A DNA stretch of 64,000 bases, taken from NCBI GenBank assembly GCA_032821775.1, contig JAVLRN010000004.1, forward strand, positions 3,968,001 through 4,032,000, given 5' to 3'. Position 1 is the stretch's first letter; each line of letters begins with the position of its first letter. The position numbers and the translations under genes were made by a program. Below the pieces are notes generated by a model. It worked only from the letters and a program-made list of their open reading frames with translations, made no database searches and was not told the origin of the DNA. The stretch is from Sanguinoderma infundibulare (lineage: Eukaryota > Basidiomycota > Agaricomycetes > Polyporales > Polyporaceae). Positions 21,816 through 32,840 of this stretch are shown here, piece after piece.

Positions 21816-24210
21816 TCACTGCGTGTGCAACGGGGAGTCCTCAGTCGGCTCCCACTTGATCGATACCACACGGGACGTGATGGAAGCAGACGTCGACTCG
21901 GGCCCCGCGACGGACTCTCGCGCTAGCCCGAGGGTGGGGAGAGGCTTCTTGACAGCACGCCACCTCATGGCGCGCAGGGGGAGGAATTGTTGTGAGACGC
22001 CCAAGACGAGGAGAGGGTAGGGTGCTGAGCAGAGGTGGTGTTCACGGAAGCGGGAGCTACAGCGGAGCCAGAACCTGCACAGGAGGTGGCCGCGGGCACG
22101 ACAGCGGGAGAAACCGAGACCACGCTGTGAGATGAACCTTGGGTACCATGCGGCGCATGTAAGATGTCCTGAAGCATGGCAACGTTGGTTCTGCTGACAA
22201 TTGTCCCGAGAGGTCCTCCCATCTCCACGGAAGATGGCGAAGGGCGGCGCTGAGACGCGATGGATTCGCCCCACGAAGATAGCGCGCGAGGTGGGGATGA
22301 CGTGACCGTGATAGCGTCAGGGCTGGTAGAGGGCAGCACCCCACCGCTCTTCTCGCTCTCAAGCTACGCTAGCGGCGGAAGCGAGACCCCCGCGTCCTTG
22401 CGCATCTCCTCATAGACGTGGTCGAAGAGCTCGATGTGAACGACGCGTGTGATCTCCGGCAGCCTGCTGCAGCGCGCGAAAGAGAGCCGTATGGTCCTGT
22501 CCTCGTCTCTGAAGTCCTTCGATAGAGCCGGCCAGGTGTCAATGTGGTCCTCGGAGCAGTCGTGTGTGCAGTCAATGTCAGAGGACGGGATTATCTTGGC
22601 CCAATGGGCAGGAGGCCGCGGGGGATGCGCATGACACAAGCCGAGGTAGAGGCGGGTTTCAGGCACGGAGTCGGTGCGATGAAAGAAGTTGATGATTTCC
22701 AGCACGGTGGACTCGTACTGATCGCGATCGTATACGTCAAAACCCAGTTGGATCAGTCGGACCACGAGCCAATGGGGTAGGCGAAATGGCGGCTCGGGAT
22801 TGCAGTTGACGGTGAGATTGCCCGGTTTGGAGCAACTGAAGTCTAGATCAGAGGCGTGCGGTAGGACATAAATGGTGCGCCATTTGGCTTCGATGGGCTT
22901 ACCGTCGAAGCGAAGGTTGCTGAGATCGTCGCCTAGGTTGGCCATACGAAAGATCCGACCAGCAAGGAGACCATGGTAGGTGCACGCGCAACCAACGTAG
23001 TAGCGCGGTCCGGTCGGATCTTTTCCCTGACGGTCACGGTGCAGGAAGAGACCCAAATGGTCCCAATTGTTCTCGCACAGGAGCACTGCAATGGTCACCC
23101 CGTCGGCCTCGAATACCGGAAGGCGGAGTTTGACACCGTAGCTTGTCACTGTTACACGCGGGAGCTCGACGCGATCGAAGGGACTGGGGGCGGCGCCCAC
23201 TGCTAGTGAAGCATCATCGATGTCCTATCGCACATGTTAGCTGATATGGAATGAGGAGCACAACGATTGATACAGACAAGCGGGGGGTACGGCTATTTCG
23301 TATGATTGCCCATGTCTGGAATGAAGTCGACTGGAAAACACAGCTGTCTTGGAGATGACGCGAGAAGGTACTCGAAAGGATTTTGGAATGAGTCATCTGG
23401 ATAGAGAGTGAGGCCCTGTTCACCCAGAGGTCCGGAGGCTATACACGATCCGAAGGCGAAGAGACTCGTGTCGGGATTATGTCGCATGATCTCGTATTGG
23501 AGGCGCGTGAAGGCCATGTTGCCCTCCCCGTAGTTTGTCGGCATGCTGACTCCGAAGATGCCCATCAGGCAGTACGCCTCGTCTTCTACCCGTGTGGTCT
23601 TCCGCGTCGACGCCCAGTACATGCGAGTCGCAATAGAGAACAGCGCGGGCCTGTTCTCGCGAGTTAAGACCCTCGAGTCGACTCCGGTAACGTCTTGGAT
23701 TAGTTCCGCGAGGTACGCTTTGTTCCCTAGCTCGTGCGAGTCGGAAGACAGGAATATAAGGATGGCGGGGGCGATCAGTTCCTGGAGTGTCCACCCTCGT
23801 GTATGCCAACGACTCTGTCGGAACGCGGAGTCGGGCGCGTCCAGCGCGCAGTCGCCAGGGACGTCGGCGAGGTAGGCGTAGCAGATCTCCGCTTGTGTAT
23901 ACCATTGGAACATGGAGTTGATCGCCTCCGAGAGCTCGCTGCTGCTCGTCTTGTCGATACAGCACGAGTCGATCCAGACCCACCGGTATCCATGCCTCTC
24001 CACGAGCCTGCAGCACTCCCGGATCTTGGAACAGACGACGTCCCGAGGGTTTCTACCATCGCGTTTGCATTCGTCGGCAATCGCCTTGACCTCTTGGAAA
24101 GACTGCTCGTGCCCGACCCAGGTGTGGGAGAGGATAGCATAGCCGCCGTCGATGGCGTCAGCGCTGGAGAAATAGTGTAGTTCAGCACGGTCAGTGCTGA
24201 GCAACCACAT
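21816..24210 (-). pseudogene. HET-3: HET-domain gene with nonsense codons
   Basis: Starts MWLLSTDRAELHYFSSADA at 24210 and has an intact HET domain (GYRWVWIDSCCIDKTSSSEL, RWHTRGWTLQELIAPAILIF). The first exon then meets TAG at the position where HET-2 and HET-4 have CAG (I-Q-P-Y-P), and the following donor is weak (GTCTGT). The C-terminal domain (VTSYGVKLRLPVFEADGVTI, RYYVGCACTYHG, KWRTIYVLPHASD) is open from 23200 to a second TAG after SLPPLA, again CAG in HET-2. The low-complexity tail follows. A HET domain of about 300 residues could still be translated. Confidence 0.75.
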
Positions 24211-25027
24211 GGCCCGGCGTACTGTTCCGGAGCGCGTAAGCAATTGTGAGACGTCGCTATAGAGGGAAGTCAACTGTTTGACGTACTGGATACGAGGACG
24301 GGCAAAATCGAAGTAGTAGAGAGGAGCGCGTTGGCGTCGATGGTGTGCAAGTAGACTAGGCTCAGGAGAAGAGGGGGGTGATTGTTCGCCGCTTGCAGAG
24401 ACCTGTAGTGTCTTATAAGGGTTCCGTGTACAGGTGACACGTCGTATTTTCGATGCATGCTCACCGCACAAGCAGCAAAGTTGGCATCGACGGTGTGGAC
24501 CAGGGTTGGGCGAACAAGACAGGGAGTGCTTATGCAGTGCTTGCGGCGACCTGCAGGATGTCATTAGAGTTCAACGGATACAGTTTATTTATGATCGATG
24601 AGATGTGTTGTTGGCACACAACGTCAAGCGGCAAGACAAAGGTTTACATGGCAGGCCACTCACACAAGATGCTTACTGATACAGTGGACAGCGTTTTAGG
24701 ATACAAACGGAAAAGCGCTTCTGCACGAAAGGCGACCAATCGACATCGAGGATCTATATCAACAGACCGGTTAAGGACTTGATGGGCTTGTTGCGTCTCA
24801 GAATTCAAGGTGAAGTCTCGAGGATTTGAGTTTTGAATGTGTACGTCAAAGTGTTGCCATGCAGTCAGATGTGCCTGGTGATGTCGTATTAACCTTCATA
24901 CGTGAACGCACTATTAAAGATTGAACGGTGGGAGTCTTGAAGCGATGGAAGCTTCATGCTATGTCTGTCTGTGCAACGTGAGAGGGACGGGTACGGCGGC
25001 CTGCGAGGACGGCTGCTCAACCCCAAC
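24211..25027. other. HET-3 upstream flank, nothing else recognised
   Basis: A shortened form of the HET upstream block lies near 24459. No gene supported. Confidence 0.45.
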
Positions 25028-25943
25028 TCATGAACAACACAATGTGCGGACAGGGACGTACCAGAGCTTATATCCGACTAGCGAGGTCGCGACCACGTTC
25101 GTCACAAGCGAGAGGGAGGTCACCGCGATACCGTAACGCACGCCATAGTACGTCAACCAATTTTCTGGAGTCAACGAGCGGGGGATGTAGCATGAGTGTG
25201 AGGTGGTGACGATGCCCAACGCTGGATGGCAAGAATATGTAAGGGAGGAACTACCGAGCGCGGGAAGCGAGGACACGGACCGGCAGTTGCGATCAGGAGA
25301 GCGACACAGAGCAGTCGGACGGGCCAGTTGGCTCTCCACAACACGCATGCCCGACACCAAAGGATGGCGTCCGCAATAACGATCTAAGGAAAGGTGGACA
25401 CACACCGTCCAATCTCTATGGCCATGGAATGACACTTACGTTGATCGTGAGTGCGACCATCCGCCCACAGGCTGTGACGACCCAATAGTGTCGCAGATAG
25501 CCCATATGCGCCCATATCTCCGCCGGGGTCGAAAAGGATGCGAGGGCGTCCAGAAGCACGGTGGATTGCCGGCAGAGGATGTTCGTCACACAATGAAGAG
25601 TGGTGGGTCGAAAAGGACGAAGAGGACGACCGCTAGAACCGTGTTGACTTTGGTCGGAGGCCATTTGTAGCTGCACCACTCATCGTCAGCCCCCGGCGGT
25701 ACAGAGCGCGGAAAACACGAACAGCAAATATAAAATGCCACGATGGCGAGGACGAAGAAGATTTCTGTGCGGGAGATTTTGTCACTATGGCGAAGAGTAG
25801 TGCGAGATCAAGGGAAGGGGCGTACCGTACAGAACCGACCCCAGCGCCATCTCCGCGACAGCCAGCCGGGTATTGTATGTTGCGGTGTCCTATGCATCGT
25901 CGCGCTTGAGGAGTGCTCTTTCGCTGAAGGCGTCCGTGAACAT
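25028..25943 (-). pseudogene. Seven-transmembrane protein, decayed 5' copy
   Basis: Copy of exons 1-5 of the gene at 1489-3066. Exon 1 (MFTDAFSERALLKRDDA) has TAG where the intact gene has TGG. Exon 2 lacks one base before its donor. Exon 3 (KVNTVLAVVLF, LRHYWVVTACGRMVALTIN), exon 4 (IADAILWCRACVLWRANWPV) and exon 5 (LTYYGVRYGIAVTSLSLVTN) are readable with their GT-AG borders. Exons 6-8 are absent; similarity stops at about 25030. Confidence 0.8.
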
Positions 25944-26124
25944 TTGCGTGGGCTGAGGGCGTCCAAGGCAGTGGACGAGGTAGACCGTCTACACACCAGT
26001 AAGCGGCCACGTCCGCAACGTGGAACGCAACGGAGGGAAAACAACAGGGTAATCATATGCTTGACAGGATCGCCGGGGACAGTGCCAAGCAACCACAAAC
26101 GCGGATATGCTTGGCCGCAGTACC

Positions 26125-26233
26125 AGGGAAAACTCTAATCCCCGTTATACTCGTAGCGTCGACATTCCCCTGGGTCAATTTGCCGTGATGCAAATGACAA
26201 CGCCCTTGCAATGCCCGGATGCACAATGGCCGG
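26125..26233. repeat. Non-coding repeat, copy 2 of 2
   Basis: Partner of 6593-6703. Here it lies about 180 bp beyond the start codon of the decayed seven-transmembrane copy, whereas at the first locus hydrolase A lies between the two. Confidence 0.7.
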
Positions 26234-26462
26234 ACGACGCGAAAGGAGGAGGGGAGAGACGGTCCAATGGAGAGACGAGTGACTCGAAGCTGCGACGAAT
26301 GGTCCTGGACGAGCGAGAAGATGGCGAGAGACAGCTGCAGGCTGCTGCGGCAGACGATGGGTCCCGCCACGCTGACTAAGCACAATGATCGCGAGCGCTA
26401 CGTGGTACCGTCTCTTACTCCGCGTCGTCGGTTGCACCTTTGCGATTCACCTCCACAACGAC

Positions 26463-26900
26463 ATGAATGCGCAAGACCCCATCAACACCACGCCTCTAAC
26501 CCTTCCTGCCAGTGCCCCATCACACAGTGCTCAGGAGGTGGAACAGATCGCCACAGTGAACGGCACGCAGACATTCAGGTTCGACGCACTTGGTCCGGTC
26601 GTGGTAAACACCAATGGGGTCTGTATTGAAATTAAAATTCTCATTTCCCCGTATTGATGGGTGCTGATATCGATCCTGCAGACATTATCGCGCATCGCGA
26701 ATTGGGAACACATGGCGCCCATCGAGAAGGAGCGCACTCTCCGTGTCCTCGTTGCTCGGAACCAGTCAGTCCTTTCCCTGCGTTAAGCCAACTTATGTTT
26801 TCAACAGTCTCTTAGAGTTCGCCTAGCGAACCCGGATAGACAAGAGGACCATGCCTCTAGTGAAGAGAAGCTGTCGATATCCAATGGATCGGATTTATGA
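26463..26900 (+). CDS. Small conserved fungal protein (GPVVVNTNG-TLSRIANW family)
   Basis: Three exons, 26463-26618, 26682-26768 and 26808-26900, give about 111 residues. The core reads RFDALGPVVVNTNG, then across an intron TLSRIANWEHMAPIEKERTL-RVLVARNQ. It matches a short, widespread and uncharacterised fungal protein type with the pattern LGPxVVNxxGTLSRIxNW followed by a Thr-Leu-Arg helix. I chose the ATG at 26463 (MNAQDPINTTPLTL); an in-frame ATG at 26385 would add 26 residues with a hydrophobic run. The last exon boundary is the weakest. Function unknown. Confidence 0.6.
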
Positions 26901-26965
26901 ACGCTTGCGGTACACTGTCGGTTTCGTGCTGCGGATGTGAATGTAAGACCAAACAAGCTCGTCGC

Positions 26966-27430
26966 CTACAGCGGGGTCCACCTCTTTAATAACCGCAGCA
27001 CGGTCGATTCCCTGCGTTCGACAGACCAATATCTGGGGTCATCGTTGGTGATATCAAGGGAGACGTACTGAAGTGCATGACATGCATCCGCGAGTTGGTC
27101 GACAAGGTCATCGAAGTAGCAGGGATAGATGATATCCCATGCCGAACCGTCAGCGTAAGCGGAATCGTCGGCTCGAGTATAATAGCCGCAGTCGATGCGT
27201 CGCTCGATGCGGAGGATCAGGAACGTCGCCGACAGCTTCTGCATGAGCTCCAGCAGTGCGATATGCGAAGATGGTGAACAGAGAAGCAGAGTGCTCCAAG
27301 ATGCGGCGGAAACTCACGAAAAATGATTCCTGTTCTCCGTCCAGCTCGTGGGATACGGAGCATCGCCTCGTAGCCGTGGAGAGCCGTCTAGGTGAAGGTA
27401 AACGCAGAGGCAACACTCGCTCCACATTAT
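26966..27430 (-). pseudogene. F-box/LRR-like gene, 3' fragment
   Basis: Same piece of the same family as 13235-13766 but on the opposite strand. It reads LQKLSATFLILRIERR-type, DLVDQLADACHALQYVSLDI and PRYWSVERRESTV. It lacks the TGA of the 13.5-kb copy, but frame is lost after STV and all upstream exons beyond the penultimate are missing. Confidence 0.6.
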
Positions 27431-27719
27431 TCTCGACGTCTAGCACTAGTGTCCATTGGAAGAAGGCGGTCTAGCCACCTTGTGGATAAGTCATCTGGGC
27501 AGAATGTGGGCGCAATAGCACGAGGTATGAGTGAGCTTGGGGGAGGGACATCTGCACTTCGTACCGACGTCGGTCGAAGGAGCACTAGTGTTCCTTGGAG
27601 CAGTGCAATATCGCATGGTTGTCCGGCTCAGAGTGGAACCGCGGTGTTCTTGCTTTCAACGCCACATGACTGTGTAAATTGTAAGACACGAGGCGTAGCG
27701 TACATGGAGTATTTGTCTA

Positions 27720-30224
27720 GGAGCGTCCAAATATGAATAGAACGTCGAAGTATGCACACACGTTTGCGTGTGTAGAAGACTGCGCGCGGCGTTCATACCA
27801 GTGAGACATGAACCGCTGCGCCTCCTCTCGCGTCATAAACCGGATCGGCGCATACAAGCTGTGGGGCGCAGAATCGAAGGACACCGAGGAGATGTGTCCG
27901 ATGACGCGCGGGTGCACGTCGATTGAGATCGCCGTAACCGGCAAAGGCGTCTGGAAAGTGTGCGAGTCGTGGGGAGCGGCCGTGGAGATCTGCGCTCCAC
28001 AGACCATGATGGAGGGTGAGGCGGCGAAGGGAACTGGATTGGTCGGCGTAGCGGTATTGAGCGCATTGGATGAGCGCCTTAAGCTTTACCGCCAAGCAGG
28101 TCTTCCCTGGGGGGAGGGAGTGTTGTGACGCGCCCCGGACGCAGCACTCTTAGTAGTGGGCGTACGATGCTGGGCACGAGTGGCGTTCGAAGAGGCAAGA
28201 GAGATAGGGCGGCCAACACCAGCAGGCGCGGGAAGGACCACACTGTGAGACGAACCTCGGGTCGCGTGCCGCGACGATGGCGCACGAGATGGGGATGACG
28301 TGCTCGGGAAAGCGCCGCCCCGGGCAGCGGGCAGCACACCGCCGCCCTTCTCCCTCTCAAGCTGCGCGAGCGACGGGAACGAGACCCCCGCGTCTTCGCG
28401 CATCTTCTCGTAGACGCGGCCCAAGAGCTCGATGTGAACGACGCGTGTGGTCTGCGGCAGCCTGCTGCAGCGCGCGAACGAGAGCCGTATGGTCCGGGCC
28501 GCGTCGCCGAAGTCCTTCGATAGAGCCTGCCAGGTGTCAATGTGATCCTTGGAGCAGTCGTGTGTGCGGTCGATGTCATACAACGGGATTATCTTGGCCC
28601 AGTGGGTAGGAGGCCGCGGGGGATGCGCATCGCACAAGCCGAGGTAGAGGCGGGTATCATTCACGGCGTCGGCGCTATGAAAAAACCTGATGATTCTGAG
28701 CCCGGTGGACTCGGACTCATCGAGATCGTCTACCTCAAAACCCAGTCCGATTAGTCGAACCACGAGCCAATGGGGGAGGCGAAATTGTGGCTCAGGATTG
28801 CAGTTGATGGTGAGATTGCCCATTTTGGAGTGTCGGGAGTCTCGATCAGAAGGGCGCGGTACGACATAAATGGTACGCCATTTGGCTTCGATGGGCTTGC
28901 CGTCGAAGCGAAGGTTGTAGAGGTCGTCGCCTAAGTTGGCTATCCGAACGACCATCTCGTTGGGGTCGCTAACGCGGGTGTATGCGCAACCAACGTAGTA
29001 GCGTGGTCGTATCGGATCTTTGCCGTAAGGGTCGCGTTGCAGGAACAGACCGAAGTGATCCCTCCCGTCCTCGCACAAGAGCACGACAATGGTTACATCG
29101 CCGGCCTCGAAGACTGGAAGGCGAAGTTTGACACCGTAGCTTGTCCATATACGCGCGGGAGCTCGACGGTATCAAAGGGACTGCGTGCGGCGGTGCCCGC
29201 TTCTGGGGGTATTGAACCGTCACCGATATCCTGTCCAACACGTTAGCTGACATGGAGGGCGGTACACAGCGACTGAGGTGACACTTACAAGCGGAGGGTA
29301 CGGCTGAATCGCATTGCGACCAAGATCTGGAGTGAAATAGAATAAACTATGCAGCTCCCGTGGTGAGAAGGCAAGAAGATACTGGTGTGCATGGTTGACT
29401 GGGTTATCGGGATGGAGAGTGATGCCCTGTTCGCTCAGAGGTCGGGAGGCTATACACGGTCCGAAGGCGAAGAGACTCGTGTCTGGATTGTGACGTATAA
29501 TCTCGTATTGCAGTCGTGCGAAGGCTCCACTGCCCTCCCCGTAGTTCGTCGGCATGCTGACTCCGAAGAGGCCCATCAGACAGTATGCCTCGTCTTCTAC
29601 CCGTGTGGTCCTTCGCCTCGACGCCCAGGACATGCGGACGGAGATAGAGAAATCCGCAGGCCTGAGCTCCCGAGTCAAGACCGCCGAGTCGATTCCGGTA
29701 ACTTCGCTGACTAGGTTCGCGAGTTGGGTTTTGTTCCCTAGCTCGTGCCAGTCGTCAGATAGGAAAATGAGGAAGGCTGGGGCGATGATCTCCTGGAGTG
29801 TCCACCCTCGTGTGTGCCAACGACTCTTCCGGAACGCGGAGTGGGGAGCGTCTAGCGCGCAGTCGCCAGGGACGTCGGCGAGGTAGGCGTAGCATATCTC
29901 CGCTTGGGAGTACCACTGGAACATGGAGTTGATCGCCTCCGAGAGCTCGCTGCTGCTCGTCTTGTCGATACAGCACGAGTCTATCCAGACCCACCGGTAT
30001 CCATCCCTCTCCGCGAGCCTGCAGCACTCCCGGATCTTCTCACAGACGCGGTCCCGAGGGTTTCTACCATTGCGTTTGCATTCTTTGGCGATCGCCTTGA
30101 CCTCTTGGAAAGACTGCTCGCTACGCGGGTCCCAGGTGTGGGAGAGGATCGCATAACCGCCGTCGACGTCGTCAGCGCTGGTGAAATAGTGTAGTTCGGC
30201 ACGGTCGGTGCTGAGCAGCCACAT
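27720..30224 (-). pseudogene. HET-4: HET-domain gene with frameshift
   Basis: Exon 1 (29289-30224) encodes a complete HET domain (GGYAILSHTWDPRSEQSF, GYRWVWIDSCCIDKTSSSEL, RWHTRGWTLQEIIAPAFLIF) and ends at a perfect GTAAGT donor. Exon 2 starts at 29230. About 75 bases in, one base is missing relative to HET-2 (around 29147-29153, before QATVSN in place of TSYGVKL), which puts the conserved C-terminal domain out of frame. That domain is otherwise open to 28086 (KWRTIYVVPRPSD, FRLPHWLVVRLIGLGFEVDD). A TAA follows, with the family tail (APIRFMTREEAQRFMSHWYE) continuing in frame to about 27720. A single-base sequencing error is the main alternative. Confidence 0.7.
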
Positions 30225-30483
30225 TGCGTCGCGTCCTGGTAGGGCAGAGCGTCAGTCATTGTGCGACGGCGCAAGAGAGAGCAAATAACTGTTCGATGTA
30301 CCCAAGGATGTAGCCTAAATACGAGGACGATTGACGGGGAAGAGCAAAGCAGCGGAGAGGAGGGCGTTGGCGTCGAATGGTGTGCCAGGGGAAGACGGGG
30401 GGTGCTTGTTGGGTGCTTGCAGAGACTCCTGTGAGTGTTATCAGAGTTCAACGTAGAGGTAACGCGTCGCCCGTTCTATGGAT

Positions 30484-30507
30484 GCTCACCGCATGTGTCT
30501 GAGAAGT
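30484..30507 (-). promoter_or_regulatory. Conserved block upstream of HET-4
   Basis: Same word as 16979-17002 and 8392-8415, about 260 bp before the ATG. Confidence 0.4.
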
Positions 30508-31129
30508 TCCCATGCAGTACTGAGGCCGTGCTGGACGTTCGTCCGGAAGAGCGACAACGAGGCGCCCTGAGAACGACCCTGATAGTTTTCATCGACAGCC
30601 GCACGGCATGATATCAGGACCATTCTGGCCGCAATCGATTTATGGAAGTTCGTAGCACTCCCGGTACCACTGCATACTTGAATCGTCGCGGAGGCGGAAG
30701 AGTCACTGCGCGCCTAATGATGTGCGGTGTCCACCTGGTAGAAATTCCATAAGCGAATGCATCACGTGGTTCGACTCCCGCTGTTGCCGGTCCTCTGCTT
30801 CTCGCTCATTGAAGGACTCCACCTCGTTCTTCCTGTGTACGCCCAACATCCGACCTGCGCATACATCCACGATGGTACCGTTCAAAAGGACTCGTGCAAC
30901 ACGCACTAGTCCAACTCCAAGGCTTTCTGCCCGGTCCGGCCTGTAGTCCGGCAGAAGAGGATCTGCGGCGACTGCCGGACTGTAGTGTGCCCTGGGGATT
31001 CCGCCGCGTTTGCGCAGACAGACCGCACTACTCGCGGGACTGCAGTGTGGTGTGCGGATCCTTTTTATCAGGCTGAATACGACGTCCAAGTCGTGTTTAT
31101 AGCCGCCATCGTTTCGGCAAGTGTAATGT
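30508..31129. other. Duplicated flank, no gene
   Basis: Parallels 17003-17319 in block I for much of its length. No coding block recognised. Confidence 0.45.
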
Positions 31130-32167
31130 TGGGGCTGCTGTCATCCCACAGTCATTACGAACCCCGCGTTCTCCTATCCGTTCCTCGAGGTCCCGTTCCA
31201 CCACTCCGACCCGTCCGTAGTGGCGAGGCGAACGCGAGCGGAGGACGCCACGGAACGGTGTTCATCAACCCAGGCGAGTTCTCCGATTTTCTCCGGCGGC
31301 TTTGGCTGAACGGCCATTTAATATTCAATCCAGGAGGAACAGGCGGTTCCTGATCCAGAATCGAACGCTTGAACAAGGTACAAATGACCATCTTGCTGGC
31401 CGCCTTCACCGCCGGGCTTTGCGACATCGTCGTGCACTCCGAGTCCGTGGTTTTCTCTTCGCTTTGCTTCCACCGCCGCTGACTAACCTTGGTCTTGACC
31501 GCAGCCCGGAGATCTCCTGCTTCGACAGCGTCGACGAGTACAACGTGTTCTTCAACGGGACGATCGCTCTCGGGCATCAACTACACCTGCTTGTTCACGG
31601 ATGGCCGGGACATCGCGCGGCTGTTCGCGCAGGCCCCGAGGAGGTCGCCCAGGGGTGTCTCGATCACCCGATCGGGCGGTTCCTCAAGTACGTCGGGACG
31701 GCGGCGGCGGTGCGCCGTATGGTCTTGATGGCGGACGTGCTGGATGGACCTCGCACGCCCGTGAACTACCCTGGGTGCCTCGTTTGTGAACAGTGCTTTT
31801 TTTTCTGCTCGGAGAGCTGGGTTGGCCAGCGCGTCTGTGGGTCGCAGTACTTCCTTCATCCCTTTACAAACTGTTTCCGACCTTGCTCATGGAGGCTTGA
31901 AGCGTGTAGGAAAGATCATCCTCGATGGAGTGATCAACCCTGTGCTGTGATGGTGGGAAGAGCTACTGCTCGTGCGTCTCCTTCTGACATCAGTGGTCAG
32001 GGATTGGGGGATATTGACGTTGCTTCCAGGAGTAACATAACCAACTCACTTCCACCGACACCGTCTACAAGGCCTTCGTGGTCGGGTGAGCGCTCAGCAG
32101 GGCCACAACGATGTGCGATTGCGTAGGCAGGACGGATTCCGGAGGACGTGCACGAGACCATCCTCGG
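31130..32167 (+). pseudogene. Hydrolase relic II (block II)
   Basis: Near twin of relic I. It has EVPFHHSDPSVV, INPGEFSDFLRRLWLNGHL, IFNPGGTGGS, FDSVDEYNVFFNGTIALG and VLDGPRTPVNYPGCLVCEQ, with the same deletion of the nucleophile elbow and frames shifting at the same places. Downstream EWHNQLTS-type and EDVHETILG blocks run to about 32167, where P450 sequence begins. Confidence 0.75.
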
Positions 32168-32699
32168 ACTTCATCCCCAAGGGTGCCATGGTCTACGCGA
32201 ACATCCAGGGCTTTCTTCCCCAAACTCGCTGGGAGTTTAGTGGTGACGCTATCCTCGACATAACGCGATGATGCAAGATGAGGACATGCCGCACCAGACG
32301 AATTCAAACCCGAGCCGTTCCTCGACACGGACAACCCTCCTCCAGAACTTCACGCTCCACTTTGGGTTCGGGAGACGGATCTGTCCCGGCATGTACATCG
32401 CCAACCAGGCGATATTCATTGTCCTTGTTCGGTAGGCCTGATTTGCGTTTCTGCGTGCGTCCGCGGTCGCTGACAGCTGGTTCGCTGCAGACTACTCTGG
32501 GCATTTGACATCGCGCCTACCACAGGCTCAGACGGCAAAGTTGATCATCCCGTCAAAGGACGACTTCACGAGCGGGCTCATTACGCGGCCGTCGCCGTTC
32601 CCATGCGCGTTCAAATCCAGGGGACAGAGCGTTGAGCAACTGATTTTATTGGAGGTAGACAAAGCGGAGGCCGAAGCTGCACCGTGGGACAACGAATAG
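32168..32699 (+). pseudogene. Cytochrome P450 3' relic, uninverted
   Basis: Reads DFIPKGAMVYANIQGF, a degenerate PERF region (FKPEPFLDTDNP) and the heme-loop DNA, now out of frame in places. It then runs without interruption through CTACTCTGGGCAT into AFDIAPTTGSDGK and, one frame over, LIIPSKDDFTSGLITRPSPF-PCAF to WDNE-stop. It converges on the NRPS-like reductase 140 bp away. It shows the arrangement block I had before its inversion. Confidence 0.75.
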
Positions 32700-32840
32700 T
32701 GCCTAGACAGTGCATACCACCTGCATCAAAGCTACTTAGCCACACAGACGATCGCTGAAGCAAGCTCAGGTTAAACATTGCCCACAGTAGTTCACAACTA
32801 TAATACACGCTTTTCGAGACTTCCAGCCGCGACAGCACGC

